A stretch of DNA of 64,000 nt. Source: Sipunculus nudus. Its lineage: Eukaryota > Annelida > Sipuncula > Golfingiida > Sipunculidae. The notes below the pieces were generated by a model. The model worked only from the letters and a program-made list of their open reading frames with translations, ran no database searches and was not told the origin of the DNA. A program made the position numbers and the translations under genes. The DNA is taken from NCBI GenBank assembly GCA_026874595.1, contig CM049316.1, positions 55,561,676 through 55,625,675 of the forward strand, in the 5' to 3' direction. This document shows positions 25,438 through 40,400 of the stretch, in pieces (position 1 is the stretch's first letter; each line of letters starts with the position of its first letter).

Positions 25438-28400
25438 GCTGCCTTTAATTAAACAATGGATAATATCACCTCAATTCTAACAGAAAACAGACTGTGCACA
25501 GCTAACTGTTAAAACTTTCATTATTCACTGACTACAGACCATTTTCAAGCAAGTGCTCAATTAGGTGAATTATTTACATACAGCTTTAGAATAAACCTGA
25601 TATCTTTATGTAATTTTTAATATATATTGGCATAAAAATTTCATATGATTGGCAATTGGAAGAATGATAGAGAACTGACAAGTTTATAAATATAACCTAG
25701 TCACAAGTTTAAAAGAAAAACCTGGTGTGATTTCATTAAAAAAGACCCATTTGCTGTATGAGTCTCTGGATGTAATCTTAATACTAGGGTTAACTAGATT
25801 ACTGGAACGAGACACACAGCTCCTAATGGGGCTTTCAGCTTAAACCAATAGAAAGTGAGTTTCCTCTGTGTTTTGTGAAAGCGCAGTTATTTTTTCATGA
25901 AGAGCAGCTCTCAATCTGACAATGGAATCCAGGATTAAAGGAAAGTAGTGAAAGTTCAGATCAGAAAGGACATTACACGTACATGTTTAAGATTAATGGG
26001 TGGCTTCAATAATTGATGTTCTACCAGCCTATGTCTGCATTACCTGAAAGCAATTCAGTAAAAGTCCGGAACAAAACCAACAAAACTATGTGGTCGGAAT
26101 GAAATACTGCTAGTATCCCCAGTACTAAACATGTAATAATGGGCCTGCTAGCCTAAATAATCTATTTCAATATATCACAGTGTCTGATCAACCAGGGATT
26201 TGGCTCTCTATTTACACTGTAACACGACTGCCGATACTTGCTTCGGGGTTTCTCATTGCTGATCAATGGTGCGCAGAGCCCCGGTGACAAAAATGCCATT
26301 GATTTTTCACTCACACCAGACAAGCGTGGCACGACGGATCACTGTGCCTATAGCTTAAGTCCACCTACAGTTGGCCTGAGGATTCTCACGTGGCCATCAT
26401 TACACCATCGCCCAAGATGTAAAAACATCCTCATCCTAACCACCGTGGTTAGGCGTGGTCGTGTTGGCCTCTTACCATAAAGCTAAACATCATTATTTAC
26501 AAGCTAAATAAGCCTAACCATCAGAAAACAAATATTTGCTGTCAGGGTCTCCCGTTGGGGGCAGAAGTCTCAGTTAACGGGGAACACATGTCTTGCAGGT
26601 CATGGTTACTTTACCGGATTTGGTTTCGCTGCATTGCCCTCTTTTAACAAAACAAACCTTAGTCAAATAGTTAGGAGGATGAGATGCCCTAAAGCCAGGA
26701 TGCTCCTCAATGTAAGAGAGTACAAAGTAGCATAACCACAATGCAAATGCTAGTTTACACTAAACCCTGACACATGTTAAGCTATGAATGCTCTTGTGGG
26801 GAGTGGATGTAGTTAAACAATTCTAGCATACGCCAACCACCAACCAATAAAGCTCTTTTTAGGGATATTATTCTTAAATGCATCCAGTGCAGGCAGACGT
26901 GATACACAGCAGTCAAAATATTTAATAACCATATTCCTTTAGTTTAAATGAAATAAATTTTCAAATTTTAAATATCTTTCCAAATAATCTGTGCTCTGCA
27001 AGAATAATAAACTGACAGAATATAATTAAACTGAATTTTATTTAGAACTGATTTTGAAGCTGTTAATAATACACATAAAGTGTCTCAACATCTTGATCTG
27101 CTTATATTCTTAGGCAATCTCTAGATCTCTAACAGAAATGTCCTTGAATGTAATCACACTGTAAAGATCATGTGATGTGAGAATAAATGAATTGGTTCAC
27201 AGACTGTTTTTTGCAAATTCAATGCAAAGTCCCCATCAAATATCAGATATGTGACCTAATCACTTACAGCCAATCAGCTTTTCTAGCAGGATTACCTAAT
27301 GACCAACAGCCAATCAACTTTTCTAACATGCTGACCTGATCACTAACAACCAATCAGCTTCTCCAGCATAATCATCTGATCACCAACAGCCAATCAGATT
27401 CTCTAATATGATGACCTAATCACTAACAGCCAATAAGCTTCTAGAATGATGACCTAATGACTAACAGCCAATCAGCTTCTCTATCATGATGACCTAAACA
27501 CTAACAGCCAATCAGCTACTCTCACATTATGACCTTATCACTAACAGCCAACAGCTTCTCTAGCATGATGACCTCATTACTAACAGCCAATCAGCTTCTC
27601 TAGCATGATGACCTTATCACTAACAGCCAATTGGCTACTCACACATTATGACCTTATCACTAACAGCCAATCAGATTCTCTTGGACAATGACCTAATCAC
27701 TAACAGCCAATCAGCTTCTCTAGCATGATGACCTAATCACTAACAGCCAATCAGCTTCTCTAGCATGATGACCTAATCACTAAAACCTAATCAGCTTCTG
27801 TTTAATTGTGGTCATATACTTTTTTAACATCCAATAAGCTTTGGTGACAAACAGCAAAATCTTTGGGCCAACTGAGTAAATATTAAATTATAAGTAAATC
27901 AGATTGTGGTGGTTGATCACTGCAGTGCCTTCAGATCTTAACTAGATCTGGCAAAGGATTCTCAAGAGACATTAGTTAAATTTAGTGGAGTGGAGCTCAG
28001 AGAGTCCACTTCCTTAGCGAACCTAAAATGACCCATATAAATAATGTGCCTTTATAAATCTCCTTAGGACTGCATTTACTATAGGCTACTATAGGCTGAA
28101 TCCATTTGAAATCCATTTAATGTTTGTTCTTAAGCAATGAACTTAAATGGACTCCCTTCCTATGATGTCAAAATGAATAACAAAGTGCATATATCACTGC
28201 TCAGGACATTTCCTCATTAGATCAAGAAATGAAAAATATGTTAACAACAAAGAATACAACAGAAGACAGATCATTTTGCAAATGCAGTACACATGAAGTA
28301 TTATAATATGGTAGAACTGTCTGGCCTAGCTTTGCTTTAAATAAATTAAATCTCATACAAACAGGAAAATATTTAAATGAGTTAAAAGAAGAATGTTGTC

Positions 28401-31400
28401 TTCATATACTTAACTGTCCATTAATCTTACTGTCCATTAATCCACCTAATGCAATTTATCAATTCCTACTCAAACATAACAGAATAATGGCTCAGAAAAA
28501 TTACACAACTTGGATAGCACGGCGGAGTACCTGTGGTTTATTTGAATTGACTGTGCACTGGGTGGAATCTGTGGAATAAGGATCATCTATTTAAGTAACA
28601 TAGGGATAGGAAATTTAGTCCAGATAACTAAAAAGATCTGAATTTTACATAATAGAAGTACCAATCTCATCCAGTGAATATTGAGAGTTCTATTTACAAT
28701 ACAGTACATATTTATCAGAATTACCTTAGTTTCCTTATCATTACATCTCAGGATAATTCTACTATTATAAGAATTTTCTTAATTAAATTTTGGCAGTTTG
28801 ATTGAGGTCCATATGATAAGATAATCCTGCATTATGGCTGCATACTAGTATTCCTCGCCTATTTTTTATCTGTTTAATAGAAACTTTAGAAATATTAAAA
28901 GTGTGCTAGTCCTTTTGTTTGGACAGGAGACAAAATATAACTTGACTGATCACAGTCTTCGAGGTTAGGCAAATATACTTCCCCAATTTTTAATGATATG
29001 AAGCATTTTTATAAATTCACTAACTTTCACTGACTGGAAAAGGGGAGACTTTTTTTCTAGGCTTCCATGATGGCTCATAAGTAGGAACCTTGTAAGCATG
29101 ACACCGTTATCACTTTCGATGTCATGCAGGCAATATAGCATTAGCAGTACTTACTCTGAAGTGAAAGCAGTAAGCATTACTGACTTAACATATCATGCCT
29201 TGGAGATTATTATATGAGAAAATGTCTGATCATAAAACTGAATACAACAAGACAATATATATGTCATAACATTACTGAAAACAGTCGTGTCCCTAGGGCA
29301 AACTTGGGAAACAAACATTCTATAGTGTTTTGACCTATATATATACAGCAGCATAAAAAGTGACATGTTTCATAAATGCTGGGTATTGTTTCAGTTGGCT
29401 AATAAACTCTGTTACACCTACTCCATCAGTACTGTGCACTATGATAACCTTTGGTTTCTTTAAATCTCTCATACTATAACTATGTTCATGCAGATACCTT
29501 AATGAAAAGTAGATTAGATAGCACACTTTTTTTTTATAAATTAAAGATTTTTTTTGGTGGCAGAAACTTCCTCCATTTTTTTAATGGTGACTTGTCTCAT
29601 TTTAAGCTAAGCATATACATCAACAGAGTTCCATTTTTAGTTTGGGACTACATGATAGGGTGGTGACACTCAATTCCTCTCATTTTGTCTTATATCCTAA
29701 GGTCACCCAGGCCTGATGTCAACCTCGCCTGCAGGTCCTGGGTGTGTAATCATCCCCTTTAACACTTGAAATGCACTCATTTGTGAGTGATACACAGCTG
29801 TGGGGTACAGCCTTCCCAATAAGCCTGCAGTATGTTCACCCTGGGTTGGGGCCGACCATGATAATCTAACCGCTCCTCAAGTGAGATTTGAACTCACAAC
29901 CTCAATGCTCTACTCCTTTACCACACAAGCTGTTCATAGATAGCACACTTTTAAAAATATGTAAAATATGACAAAACATACCCAATTATGTACACCAAAA
30001 GTAGTTGTGTTAGGTTAGATTTGGTAAAATGGAAATCCTCTCTGGCAGTTGTTATCAAACCAAATGGTATCTATCCTGGTGTTTTGTATTGGTGGGGTAA
30101 AAATCGTCAGGTCTGTTAGTAGTTTTGCTTTTTTGAGTAGCTGACCTTAGCAAATTGCAGATTTATGTTTTGGCTAATAACACCTGTTTAAATTTTTCAC
30201 TTCTGAACCAATATTAGGCAAATTAGACATACTTTAACCATTAATGCCCACTATGCACACATGAAAAGGTCCAAAGGACATACCACAAAATAAATAAACA
30301 CTAAATGCTTTGCCTAAGGGCATGTACTGAATAATATATAAACATACTGAATACATATATCTGTAGGTCTTTACTTGGTCATAAATGCAAGATGACTTGA
30401 GACTTGTGGCAAGGTCTGTGTAAAATAAATAGTCCTTTCTAAATGTAAACTGAATGTATATCTCTAGAAGCGCAGTAATAGCAAATAAACATACTGAACC
30501 AGTGTATCAAGGTCTTTATTATGCCAACAACGCGAGCTTGTTGAACACAGGTATCATGGTCTTTATTTGGTCAACAAAACAAGCTTGCTAAGCATATCAG
30601 GGTCTGTACTAATGATTAATACAAGCTACTATAGCAAATCTATTTCTTATGGTATAAAGCACTATATATATGCCAGAGCCACTAATACAAGATTAATATA
30701 TTGCTAATGGTCTGTGCCAAATCAAACACACTGGCACTGCATAATACCAATGTTAAGTTTGTTTTATATCATGTTTATACACAGTGATTACGGTTATATG
30801 TTACAGATGTAAGACTTAACATACAATAAAATGCGCTGTAATACCTAAATGACTATATGATTAATCATGTGTATCTGTAAACTTTAAGTCCATGTATCTG
30901 TAACTGATAAACATTTCTGTTTTTAAGTGCCTTTCTACAATAATGGCTTTGAATGTATACTGTGAGAAAGGCTACACCCAAATAAGGACCATGTAAAAGC
31001 AAACAAGCAAATTCAAATAAATTATAGTGACACTTGTTGGTGATTAGTGACAGTAAAAGTGCTGATTCATTATATGAACAATGAAAGATCCTTTTCAGAC
31101 AGACACACCAAAACCAATCCCATCCAAGGTAAGCATGAGAGCAATCATAGACCAAAATGTGAATAAAATTAGATAATTTTTAGGAAATTATTGCACAGAA
31201 ATGAAAACCTGATTGACGTACAGACAGAGGGAGATACAGAAAGCCCAAATCAATGTCCCCTGAGTGGAAGTGGTGGACTATAAAAAATATGTTAGTTCAA
31301 AGGACATGCTAATGCTGCACAGATGGTAAAATTATATATAACCATTTCCTATTAAATGTATCTCCACTACAAGGTCAGACCAGCATTGATAACTTTTGGA

Positions 31401-34400
31401 CCACCATAGATAACATTCACAAAATACATACACTGACCCTGAATGAAATTTAATTGAATTATGGGCTTCAGTTTGATTTAAGCCAGGGAGTAGCAGTAGT
31501 TAGTGGGAATTTAGTTAATGATTGAGGTGATTTTACTAACTGATATCAATATTTAAAAAAAACAATGCCTTCCCCGCAGGTTTAGAAGTCAAGCAATCAA
31601 CCAAGTCTTTACAACCAAGTCCTCTATAATTCACATTTTGATGTTCTATATTTGATATTATTAAGGAAATGTAGAAAACATGTTGACATATAGTCAGATT
31701 ATGGAAAGAAGGGTGCTCTGAGAAAGTTGAGAACAAATCAAAACTTACTTGTAAAGAAAAATTAAAAAGTAAACAAGTTTTATAAATATGTCAAATTCTT
31801 CAAATTGTGCCAGTCCACATGGGTCAATTTTAAGATATTAAAATGTGACATCATAATTTCTACACTATCTCCTGGCAACAAGTAATCCTTGAAAAAGTAT
31901 TTTGTGATACTAAATGTTCCTTGACAAACATTCTTGATCCTGTAGCACTGAATAGGCCTATTCTTAGCTATCTATTTTAAATGTTGACATACCTCTAGAT
32001 GTTTTGGAATAATTAACAATTTATATATATGTAGATTTTCTGGAATGATTGAGGTTTTATTATCTCTATATTTCCTGAAATTTTCTGTAGTTATCAATGG
32101 TTTATTTCCTCTAGTTTTTCTGGTATTGATTAATGGTTAAATATCTCAACATTTTTCAGAATGTTTAACATTTTGATATATCTAGATTTTCTTGATTTTC
32201 TGGAATGATTAACAGTTTAATATCTCTAGATTTTCTGGAATGATTAACAGTTTAATATCTCTAGATTTTCTGGAATGATTAACAGTTTAATATCTTTGGA
32301 TTTTCTGGAATAATTAACAGATTAATATCTCTGAATTTTCTGGAATGATTAACAGTTTAATATCTCTGGATTTCCTGGAATGATTAACAGTTTAATTTCT
32401 CTAGATTTTCTGGAATGATTAACAGTTTAATATCTCTGGATTTTCTGATATGATTAACAGTTTAATATCTCTGGATTTTCTGGAATGATTAACAGTTTAA
32501 TATCTCTGGATTTTCTGGAATGATTAACAGTTTAATAATCACTGCCAGGTAAAGAAGAAACTGGGCCAAGCCACTGAAAGCCTCCACTTGAACACCGGGA
32601 CATTCAGGTGCCGGGTGTTTGTTTGGCTGCACTCAACGACTCCAACATTAATTACAATTCTGTACTCTCCCTGGGTCAGACCATAAAAACCTGAATATAA
32701 ATCATAACTGATTCATGACGCCATAAATAATGTCCCAACCTGACAGCACCTTCTCTTTGAAGGGCATGCCTTGGTGCCATGTCTTATTAGAACGGGGCCT
32801 CCTCTGTGGCACCGATCTTGGCAAACACCAACAAGACTTCCTGGCCTATATCAACATCTTGTATGAAATAGTGCTGACAAAACAATAAGCTATTTACCAC
32901 ACAATCAAACCAGAGTGTCAGAAAATAGGGAATAAATAAACTCAGCAATATTTTTACTGACTTGTCCTATTGTTCTGTCATCTGCTCACGTTATTAGGAA
33001 GGAATTATCACTTCATTCAGAGAAAGTACTACTTGATTTAGGTTTGGGATCAGGTGTTAATTTTCTCTCCTTGCAGGTGATCACTGTATACTTATCATCT
33101 TGTGACCTGTCAGTAAATACCAGACAATCAATAAAACTATTATGGACAATATTACACATGCAGGGTGGAACTGGAGAAGTTACTGCAGTACAATTTTAAT
33201 TAAAAGATTTTGGAGAACAAACAAGGGACCCATGGGTCACGGTGCTCAGCTGATCGTGATTGGACTATAAATGTTTCTCCACTGTGATACTATATCGAGT
33301 CGATAAAGCTTATGAATATCATGTACATGTTGGGCTATTATAAAGGAATGTAATGTAATATGTGAGTAAATGATAAATGAAATTACCTGACTGATGGATT
33401 AATAGAGTCAAATAAAGTGGTTTATTTTTTATTTATTTAGGAGGGGTTGAAAATTGTGATATATTTGAGCAAATATGAATGCAATGACAGCAGTAATAAG
33501 CAGTAGTAGATGATAAGGCTATTTGTTGAAGGATCTAAAGTGTATGGTAGTCTGCAAAGCGTTCAATTTGACAGATATGATGTTATGATTAACTATGCTG
33601 ATGAAGTGATTTATGAATATGTGACTGTATGGCACAATATCTCTTTAGTCTTGACAAGGTACATTATTGTGATGCCCACTATGTCTACATATTACACAAT
33701 ATTGACATAATTTCTGGCATGTACATAGGTACCTATGGACGAATAGTTATACAAAATATTAAAGTATGAATATATCTGATTCATCTTGTTCTTGCTTACT
33801 GAGGCTGACTTTGGGATGGGGTTCGGAGAAGGGAAAAGTGAGGGCAGCACGAAGGTGGATGTAGAAATATTCTATTGTAATGTTTTTTATTTATATAAGA
33901 ATATGAAAAGCTAAGAGGAAAGGGGCCCTCCTACTTGGTTATAGTAAAGTTCTAAATATATGATTGCAAACTAATACTCTGACAAGACTGTCATGAAGAA
34001 AAACAGTAAAAGTTTTGAGATACTGTGTTGCATACGAAAATTTACAGATGGACAGGCAAGTGGACAGAATGGACTAATACCTTTATTTCACTTTCAAGAG
34101 AATAATGCATTTAAGTTTATATATAATCCTATTTTTTTAAGCAGATCCACTTTTTCCATTAAGAAGTTTTTATCTGTATCATTTTTTTATTTACAGGTTT
34201 ATAAATTTTTAATTAAAAAACCTGAAAATATAAGTTAAAATATTAGAATTGTTGCAAAAGTTGCAATCATTATATATACAGAGTAAAAAACATTGGGTCA
34301 TATTATGCATACACATATATTTTATTATTTTTAAATCATAAATGTTTTAACTGATTTTAAAAGAAAATAATGCCACAACATGGCATCTACAAGAATATTC

Positions 34401-37400
34401 CTTGAATCACTATTAAAAAGTTTTGCATATTGGACTTTTCAGGACATGCTTAATTTTATTCACCAAAATAAAATAAAAGTAAATTTGACAAAATAAAACA
34501 TCTTTTCAAATAAAGTATACACACTGTTGGTTGAATGAGGGACAAACAATATCATTGTGCTAATTACTATCCCAGTTTTAATTAATTACTGGAATTAATA
34601 GTCAATTTCACACCTGGTGAAGTTTTTACTCTTCTGAAGTAAGGAATTACTTATCTCATGAACATCAAGACTTTCACAGCAATACACCACTTTGTGGACA
34701 CAATTAAATGTACACTTTAATCATTGTAATCCTGGTGGTTCAAAACAAAATCTAAAATGTAGCATGTCCAAGAATAAAATAAAATACAGAAAAATTATAA
34801 CATTCATCTAGTTTATGCACCAGCTGGGGGGGGGGGGGGATGAGTGCAGGGCGAGGGGAAGCCTGCTAGTAGTGGCCAAGCTGGGCCAAGGTAAGCTGCC
34901 TGGGGTGGGTTACATAATGCAAGTGAAGGCTGTACTACTAGGTGGGCTAGATGTAAACAACACTTGACATGGTGTGTGAAAACATGAATTAAAGCTATTC
35001 ATTCCAATCAATTTCTTTTGAAAGTTCAGATTTTAAAAGATTAAATCCTTATGCATATATGCTGGGAAAATTAAATCAACAGTGCCAAAGTTGGACAAAA
35101 TTTAAGGTATTGTTTTTTATTTATGCTAATAATTTGAAAAATTTGCAAAATTCAGATCTAATTTTGGGTAAACAATTGAATTTTGATTAAATAAAGTAAT
35201 ATTCCTGAAAAAAGGTCTCTAGGTTCAGCAATTCTCATGTGAGTAAATATATTTCCTGATTTTTTTTAAAAATTGCATTATGTTTTGGCCCATAACTTCA
35301 AAATAATACTCAATACTGACCTAATTTTTGGTATGTTCATAGAAAATGTATAAAAGAATGTGAATACTAAATATGATCAAAAACAGATCAGTGGTTTTGA
35401 TATTAGGCAGCCTTGAAGTGTAACAATGGCTTTTTTTTATGGAAAACGGAGTTTTTTTCCTTAATATCTCGAAGGAACAAAGTCCTAATGACCCAATTTT
35501 CGGTATGGTAGGAGATTTTGGGGACATCTAAAATTATGTCAACAGCCTGGGGAGCATAGAGATGTGCACTGAATGACCTACAGTCATCAAAGTGGACTGC
35601 TTGACAATGTAAGGGAATACAACAAGAGCCTCCAAAAAAATTCAATAACTAGCCTAATTTTGCAGCTTTGCCATGGCCAAAGTTGGGCAAAATTTAAGGT
35701 ACCAATTTTATATTTTTGCCAATATTTAAAAAAATTTAACAGATTTTGATCTAATTTTTGGTATACAATTAAATTTTGATTAATTAAAGTTGTATTACTG
35801 GAAAAAAGTCCCTACCTTTAACACTTTGGGTCTTAAGTGACAAAATATCTTCCTGATTTTTTTACAAAGTGCATTATGTTTGGGCCAATAACTTTTTTAA
35901 ATTATATAATACTGACTTAATATCTGGCATGTACATAGGAACTATATAGAGGAATATTTATGGTAAATATGAAGAAAACCAGATGAGTGGTTTTGATATT
36001 AGGCAGTCCTGTAGTGTGAAAATAGATTTCTAATAAAAAATTGAGGTTTTTCCTTAATATCTCACAGGAACGAAGTCCTATTGACCCAATTTTTGGCATG
36101 GTAGGAGATTATGGGGACATCTAACTGTATGCCGAAATTCAGATTCGTAGGTCCAACGGTGTCGAAACGTGCCAGTCTTACGGACGGACATCCAGACGGA
36201 CGGACGGACGGACAGACAGACGGACGGACGACGGACAATGGACCATGACTATAGCTCAGATGACTTATAGTCAGCATAGCTAAAAAGGTTAAAGGAAATA
36301 AAGTCATAGAAAAAATAACAAACTTGGGTGGAAAAAGGTCTCAATTTATAGCAGGACAAAAATTTCACTTATTTAATTTAAAAAAATTACTTATTAAATG
36401 CTAACTATATTCAGAAACAAACTTTCAGATATTTCACTGTCATTCTATACCAGTTTTGATGATCTGAATAACTTGTGACTGTTTCTCAACTAAAACATGA
36501 TTACATTTCACGTGACTTAAACAATTTTCAAAGAAACCTGTGACTTTATTACTTGCCAAAGTTAAAGACTTTTTTTCTGTGACCTTTCTCAAAGTTTCCC
36601 TTTTGCTACAGTCAGAGATTTCATGCATTCACACTAAAATACATATGGTAAATATGGATACATTATAACAACTTCGTCATCATTCAGGTGAAGTCTGTTT
36701 TGAAAAGTCCTGTATTTATCAGAATATAACAATAAGTTTAACATTTTGGTCCAAAATTTCACTTCATAGTCTAAGTAAATATTATTTCAAGATGTATTAT
36801 GCCTTCCAGTAAGAAACATTATATGTCTGCAGGCCAATAAGTAATGAATCTAAGGCACACACACTTCACATTTGGAAACACTTGAGTCCTTGAGTTCTCT
36901 TTTCTTTCACATGTTTTGCATCAATTGCATCAACTGTAATTAGTAAATGTTAATCAATTCTTGCTCATCTGGAATCCATAAAACTATGAATAAATAAAGG
37001 TTACAGAAAACTTTTACTACAAAATAAGGAAATACAGTTTTGTACTCACAGTTTAAAAGTAAAGTATTCACTTTCATTTATTTTGGACAAAATTATGTAC
37101 AATATTTATATTCTGGATATTAATTCAGTAAAAATTAACTGATCATAAATTTGACATGGGTAGAATACATCTCACTTCTTTTTATATATATAAGCAAATA
37201 TGGAAAAGCAGAAACTACTCTGCATAATTCCCAATAGAATACAGTATGATAATATATAGTCTATAGAGTGTTATCTCCACGGGGCCCCACCAAAATGTTA
37301 CTACCGGTATATTAGCCTCATATAAAGAGAGTACTCACTAAAGCTCAAAATAACAAGTTTCTTCTTTTCACAGATACAGATATATACATTTTTTTTACCT

Positions 37401-40400
37401 GAACATCTTACATAGAATTCATTATGTCAGAATCTGAGAACAGTTATGTGAGGAACATTTAAATCTTGAGCTCATCAGGGAGCACATAACAGATACACGA
37501 CATCATTACATTGCCGTGGTGATGAATTACTTTCCATTATGAGTGAATTACTGAGTCATAATTCCGTTATCAGTGCCTGCCAAGGACACAAATGGCATGC
37601 GAGGTGGACAGTGAGGAACAGGACATCGTAAATACGAAATTAATACTCCACCACAGAAGTCCACAAACATGCAAGTCCATAAAAAATAACTCTAAGGCCA
37701 AAAAAAAATAAAAGGTATGGTTCTCAGGCACCGCCCGCATCAATTTTAAACCCACTGCATCAAAAATTTTTATTTTTTATTTTCAATAGAAACTTGCCAA
37801 TTTTGTGCTGCAACCACTCAGACATTTCTTTCAAGAAGATAAAATCATACAATTTCCTTTTTTATGTAGTGCTTTTACTTGTTTAGCAAAATAAATCTGT
37901 TATTATCATGCTTTTCCCTAATCATTTGTCAATTTTATTGAAACATACCAAAAAATTAAAAGTAAAGAAACTGCCTGCCCGCATTGATTTCTGAAAAAAA
38001 GTGCCTGAGAACCATACCTTTTTTTATTTTGGCCTAAATCAGGTGTTTTAAAATTAGACAATTACAAAAATGTTAACTGTGTTGTCTGCAGCTGTGCCAT
38101 TTTTGTCTTTGCCATTTTGTCTGTTCCATTATTCTTCACATATTTAAGCTGCCACTTTTATCTTGTCTATTCTGTCTTTGCCATTTATCCCTTTGCCATA
38201 TTTGTGCATAATTTTCTATATTGTTGTCTGTGCAATAGCTGTGCCTGTGCTATGTTGCATGTGTCATTTGTGCCCCTTTCCATAAAATCAGATTCTGCTA
38301 GATGACCTGTGACCTGAAGGTCAATAAAAAGGTCAAGCTGAAGATCACATGACTGTCATATGAAAATCATCACAGAGTTTTTTTTTCAAATCTGAATTTG
38401 CTAAAAATCTGATTCTGTCACAAGATGACATTGTTATTGGTACATGACTACTGCTGGACAAACTTGAGTCACATGACAACCCATCAGACATTAGTTTTTC
38501 CACATGTCAAATGATAAAACAACTGGCTATATCTGCACACTGACAACTGTTAGGGTAAAACAACTTGCACTGCTTGAAGGTCTGTGTTACTATGACCCTG
38601 GGTTTAATTTAACATGATCATCGAAGGACAAGGCAGTCAGTCACATGATGATCACATGACCATTAATTCCAGACAAAAGACTACCAAACTGGATACAGAC
38701 GGTCATGTCAGATGCATGTTAATGAGTCACCAATCACTGCCAAGTCATCATAAGCTAATTTGTGTCGAGTTATCAACTACCCAAACACCAACAGGGCTTC
38801 CGTTTTTAACGATCAATAATTGCTGAATCTGCACATGCACATGTTAATTGATTGTACATTCTTCGCCCATGCAGGTAAATTTGATTTCTCAACCATCTGC
38901 CTGAAAATTTCTGAACATCCAGGACTGTGTAGTTAATGATGTAATTAGATTAGGTATCCTGTAAAATCAATGGTCGCTGTCCAATAATTCCTCTTCACGA
39001 TTATGACTTCAGCATTAAATCATTTGAAAAAGCTCTGCTACTGGTGTCATCGATATAAGTGGAGTCATATTTTATTGTTACTACTGCCAAATTACATCAG
39101 AATGATTTTTGAGCTATTCACTTCAAGCATTAAGTCTGGAGAATAGCTCAAATTTTATCTTCAATGTTCTCAGCTGCTAGTGTCATATGTATCAGTTACA
39201 TACAAATGGACAAACACAACTATCTATATTTAAAAATTTTAAATGATATAAATAAAACCATAATTATTTTTATCACATTCTCTTATTATATATATGTCAC
39301 AGGTGAAATAATAATCCAGGCAGATTTCAAATATGCCTAGGTCAAAATTAAATTTTTAATTTGGCACAAGTGAAAATGAAATTGAAATCAAAGGCAGACA
39401 TTGAATCCACCTGGACGGGATCAAAATTTTTATTTGGTCCAGGCAAGATTAAAGGACAAGTCATCAGCAAAGGATTTAAAATCTGCCCAAGGTTCAAAAT
39501 TATTATTTTTACTAGGCCAAAAGAATGGTTCACTAAAGAATAATTATTCAAATTTCAATCTGGCCTAGGATAAATCACAATTTTTATCTCCTCTAGGCAG
39601 AATTTAAAATTTGCCCAGCTGAGACTGAAATCCTTCCTCTGTTCATGAGATGATTTTAATTCTACCAAGACCAAATAAAAATTTCCATCTCACCTAGCTA
39701 GCTGGATTTAAATCTGCCTGAATTCTAATTTCATATATGATAAATATATAATAAGAGTAAAGACAGAAAAATAAAGTGATTAATACAGCCATACACAATA
39801 TAAGATTTGTATACCATGAAACAATTCAAAATGTTTGTCAGTGAAAAATTATCAAGCTTTAATCTGGTTTTGTGCTGGGTATTTTTGGTTTTACAATGAT
39901 AAATATTACATTTTATCAATATATTTGGCAGCAGGATATGCATGGTCAAACAATACTTGTTAGCAAGTTATTTTGACCTCATGCAGTAATATACAATAAA
40001 ATCTTTGTAATTCTTTATGGGTTGAGAATTGTTATTATTTCTGAGATAGGTTTGTTTTATTATGATTTCAATGAGATGAAATGTAGAGGAAGTAATAAAT
40101 ATGAATTCACTTTCCCTGACCATTATGGCAGTAAATCTCTTTTAAGGAAGACACAAACCTGAAAAATCTGAATATAAGGACATCAGACTATTTAAATTCA
40201 AATATAATTATTGAAGGTACATATGATGGCAAACTTTCTTGTAAGGGATTTATTCAGCTGACAAATTTAAGTTGAATTCAAGGATATCAAGAAGTATTCA
40301 AATTCAAGTATATTTAATACAATAATGTATATAAAGATAGAAAACTCTTCCAAGTCCAACAAGATTAATGTCCTGTGTTTTGGATGAGTGAGCACAACGA

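Noticed and set aside
27253-27800. CRISPR-like array
   Set aside because: Units are head-to-tail without unique spacers, and the genome is clearly animal.
33993-34238. Shared short frame in two copies of the same repeat (also 59326-59523)
   Set aside because: Similarity comes from the repeat being duplicated at DNA level, and the frames are short and AT-rich.
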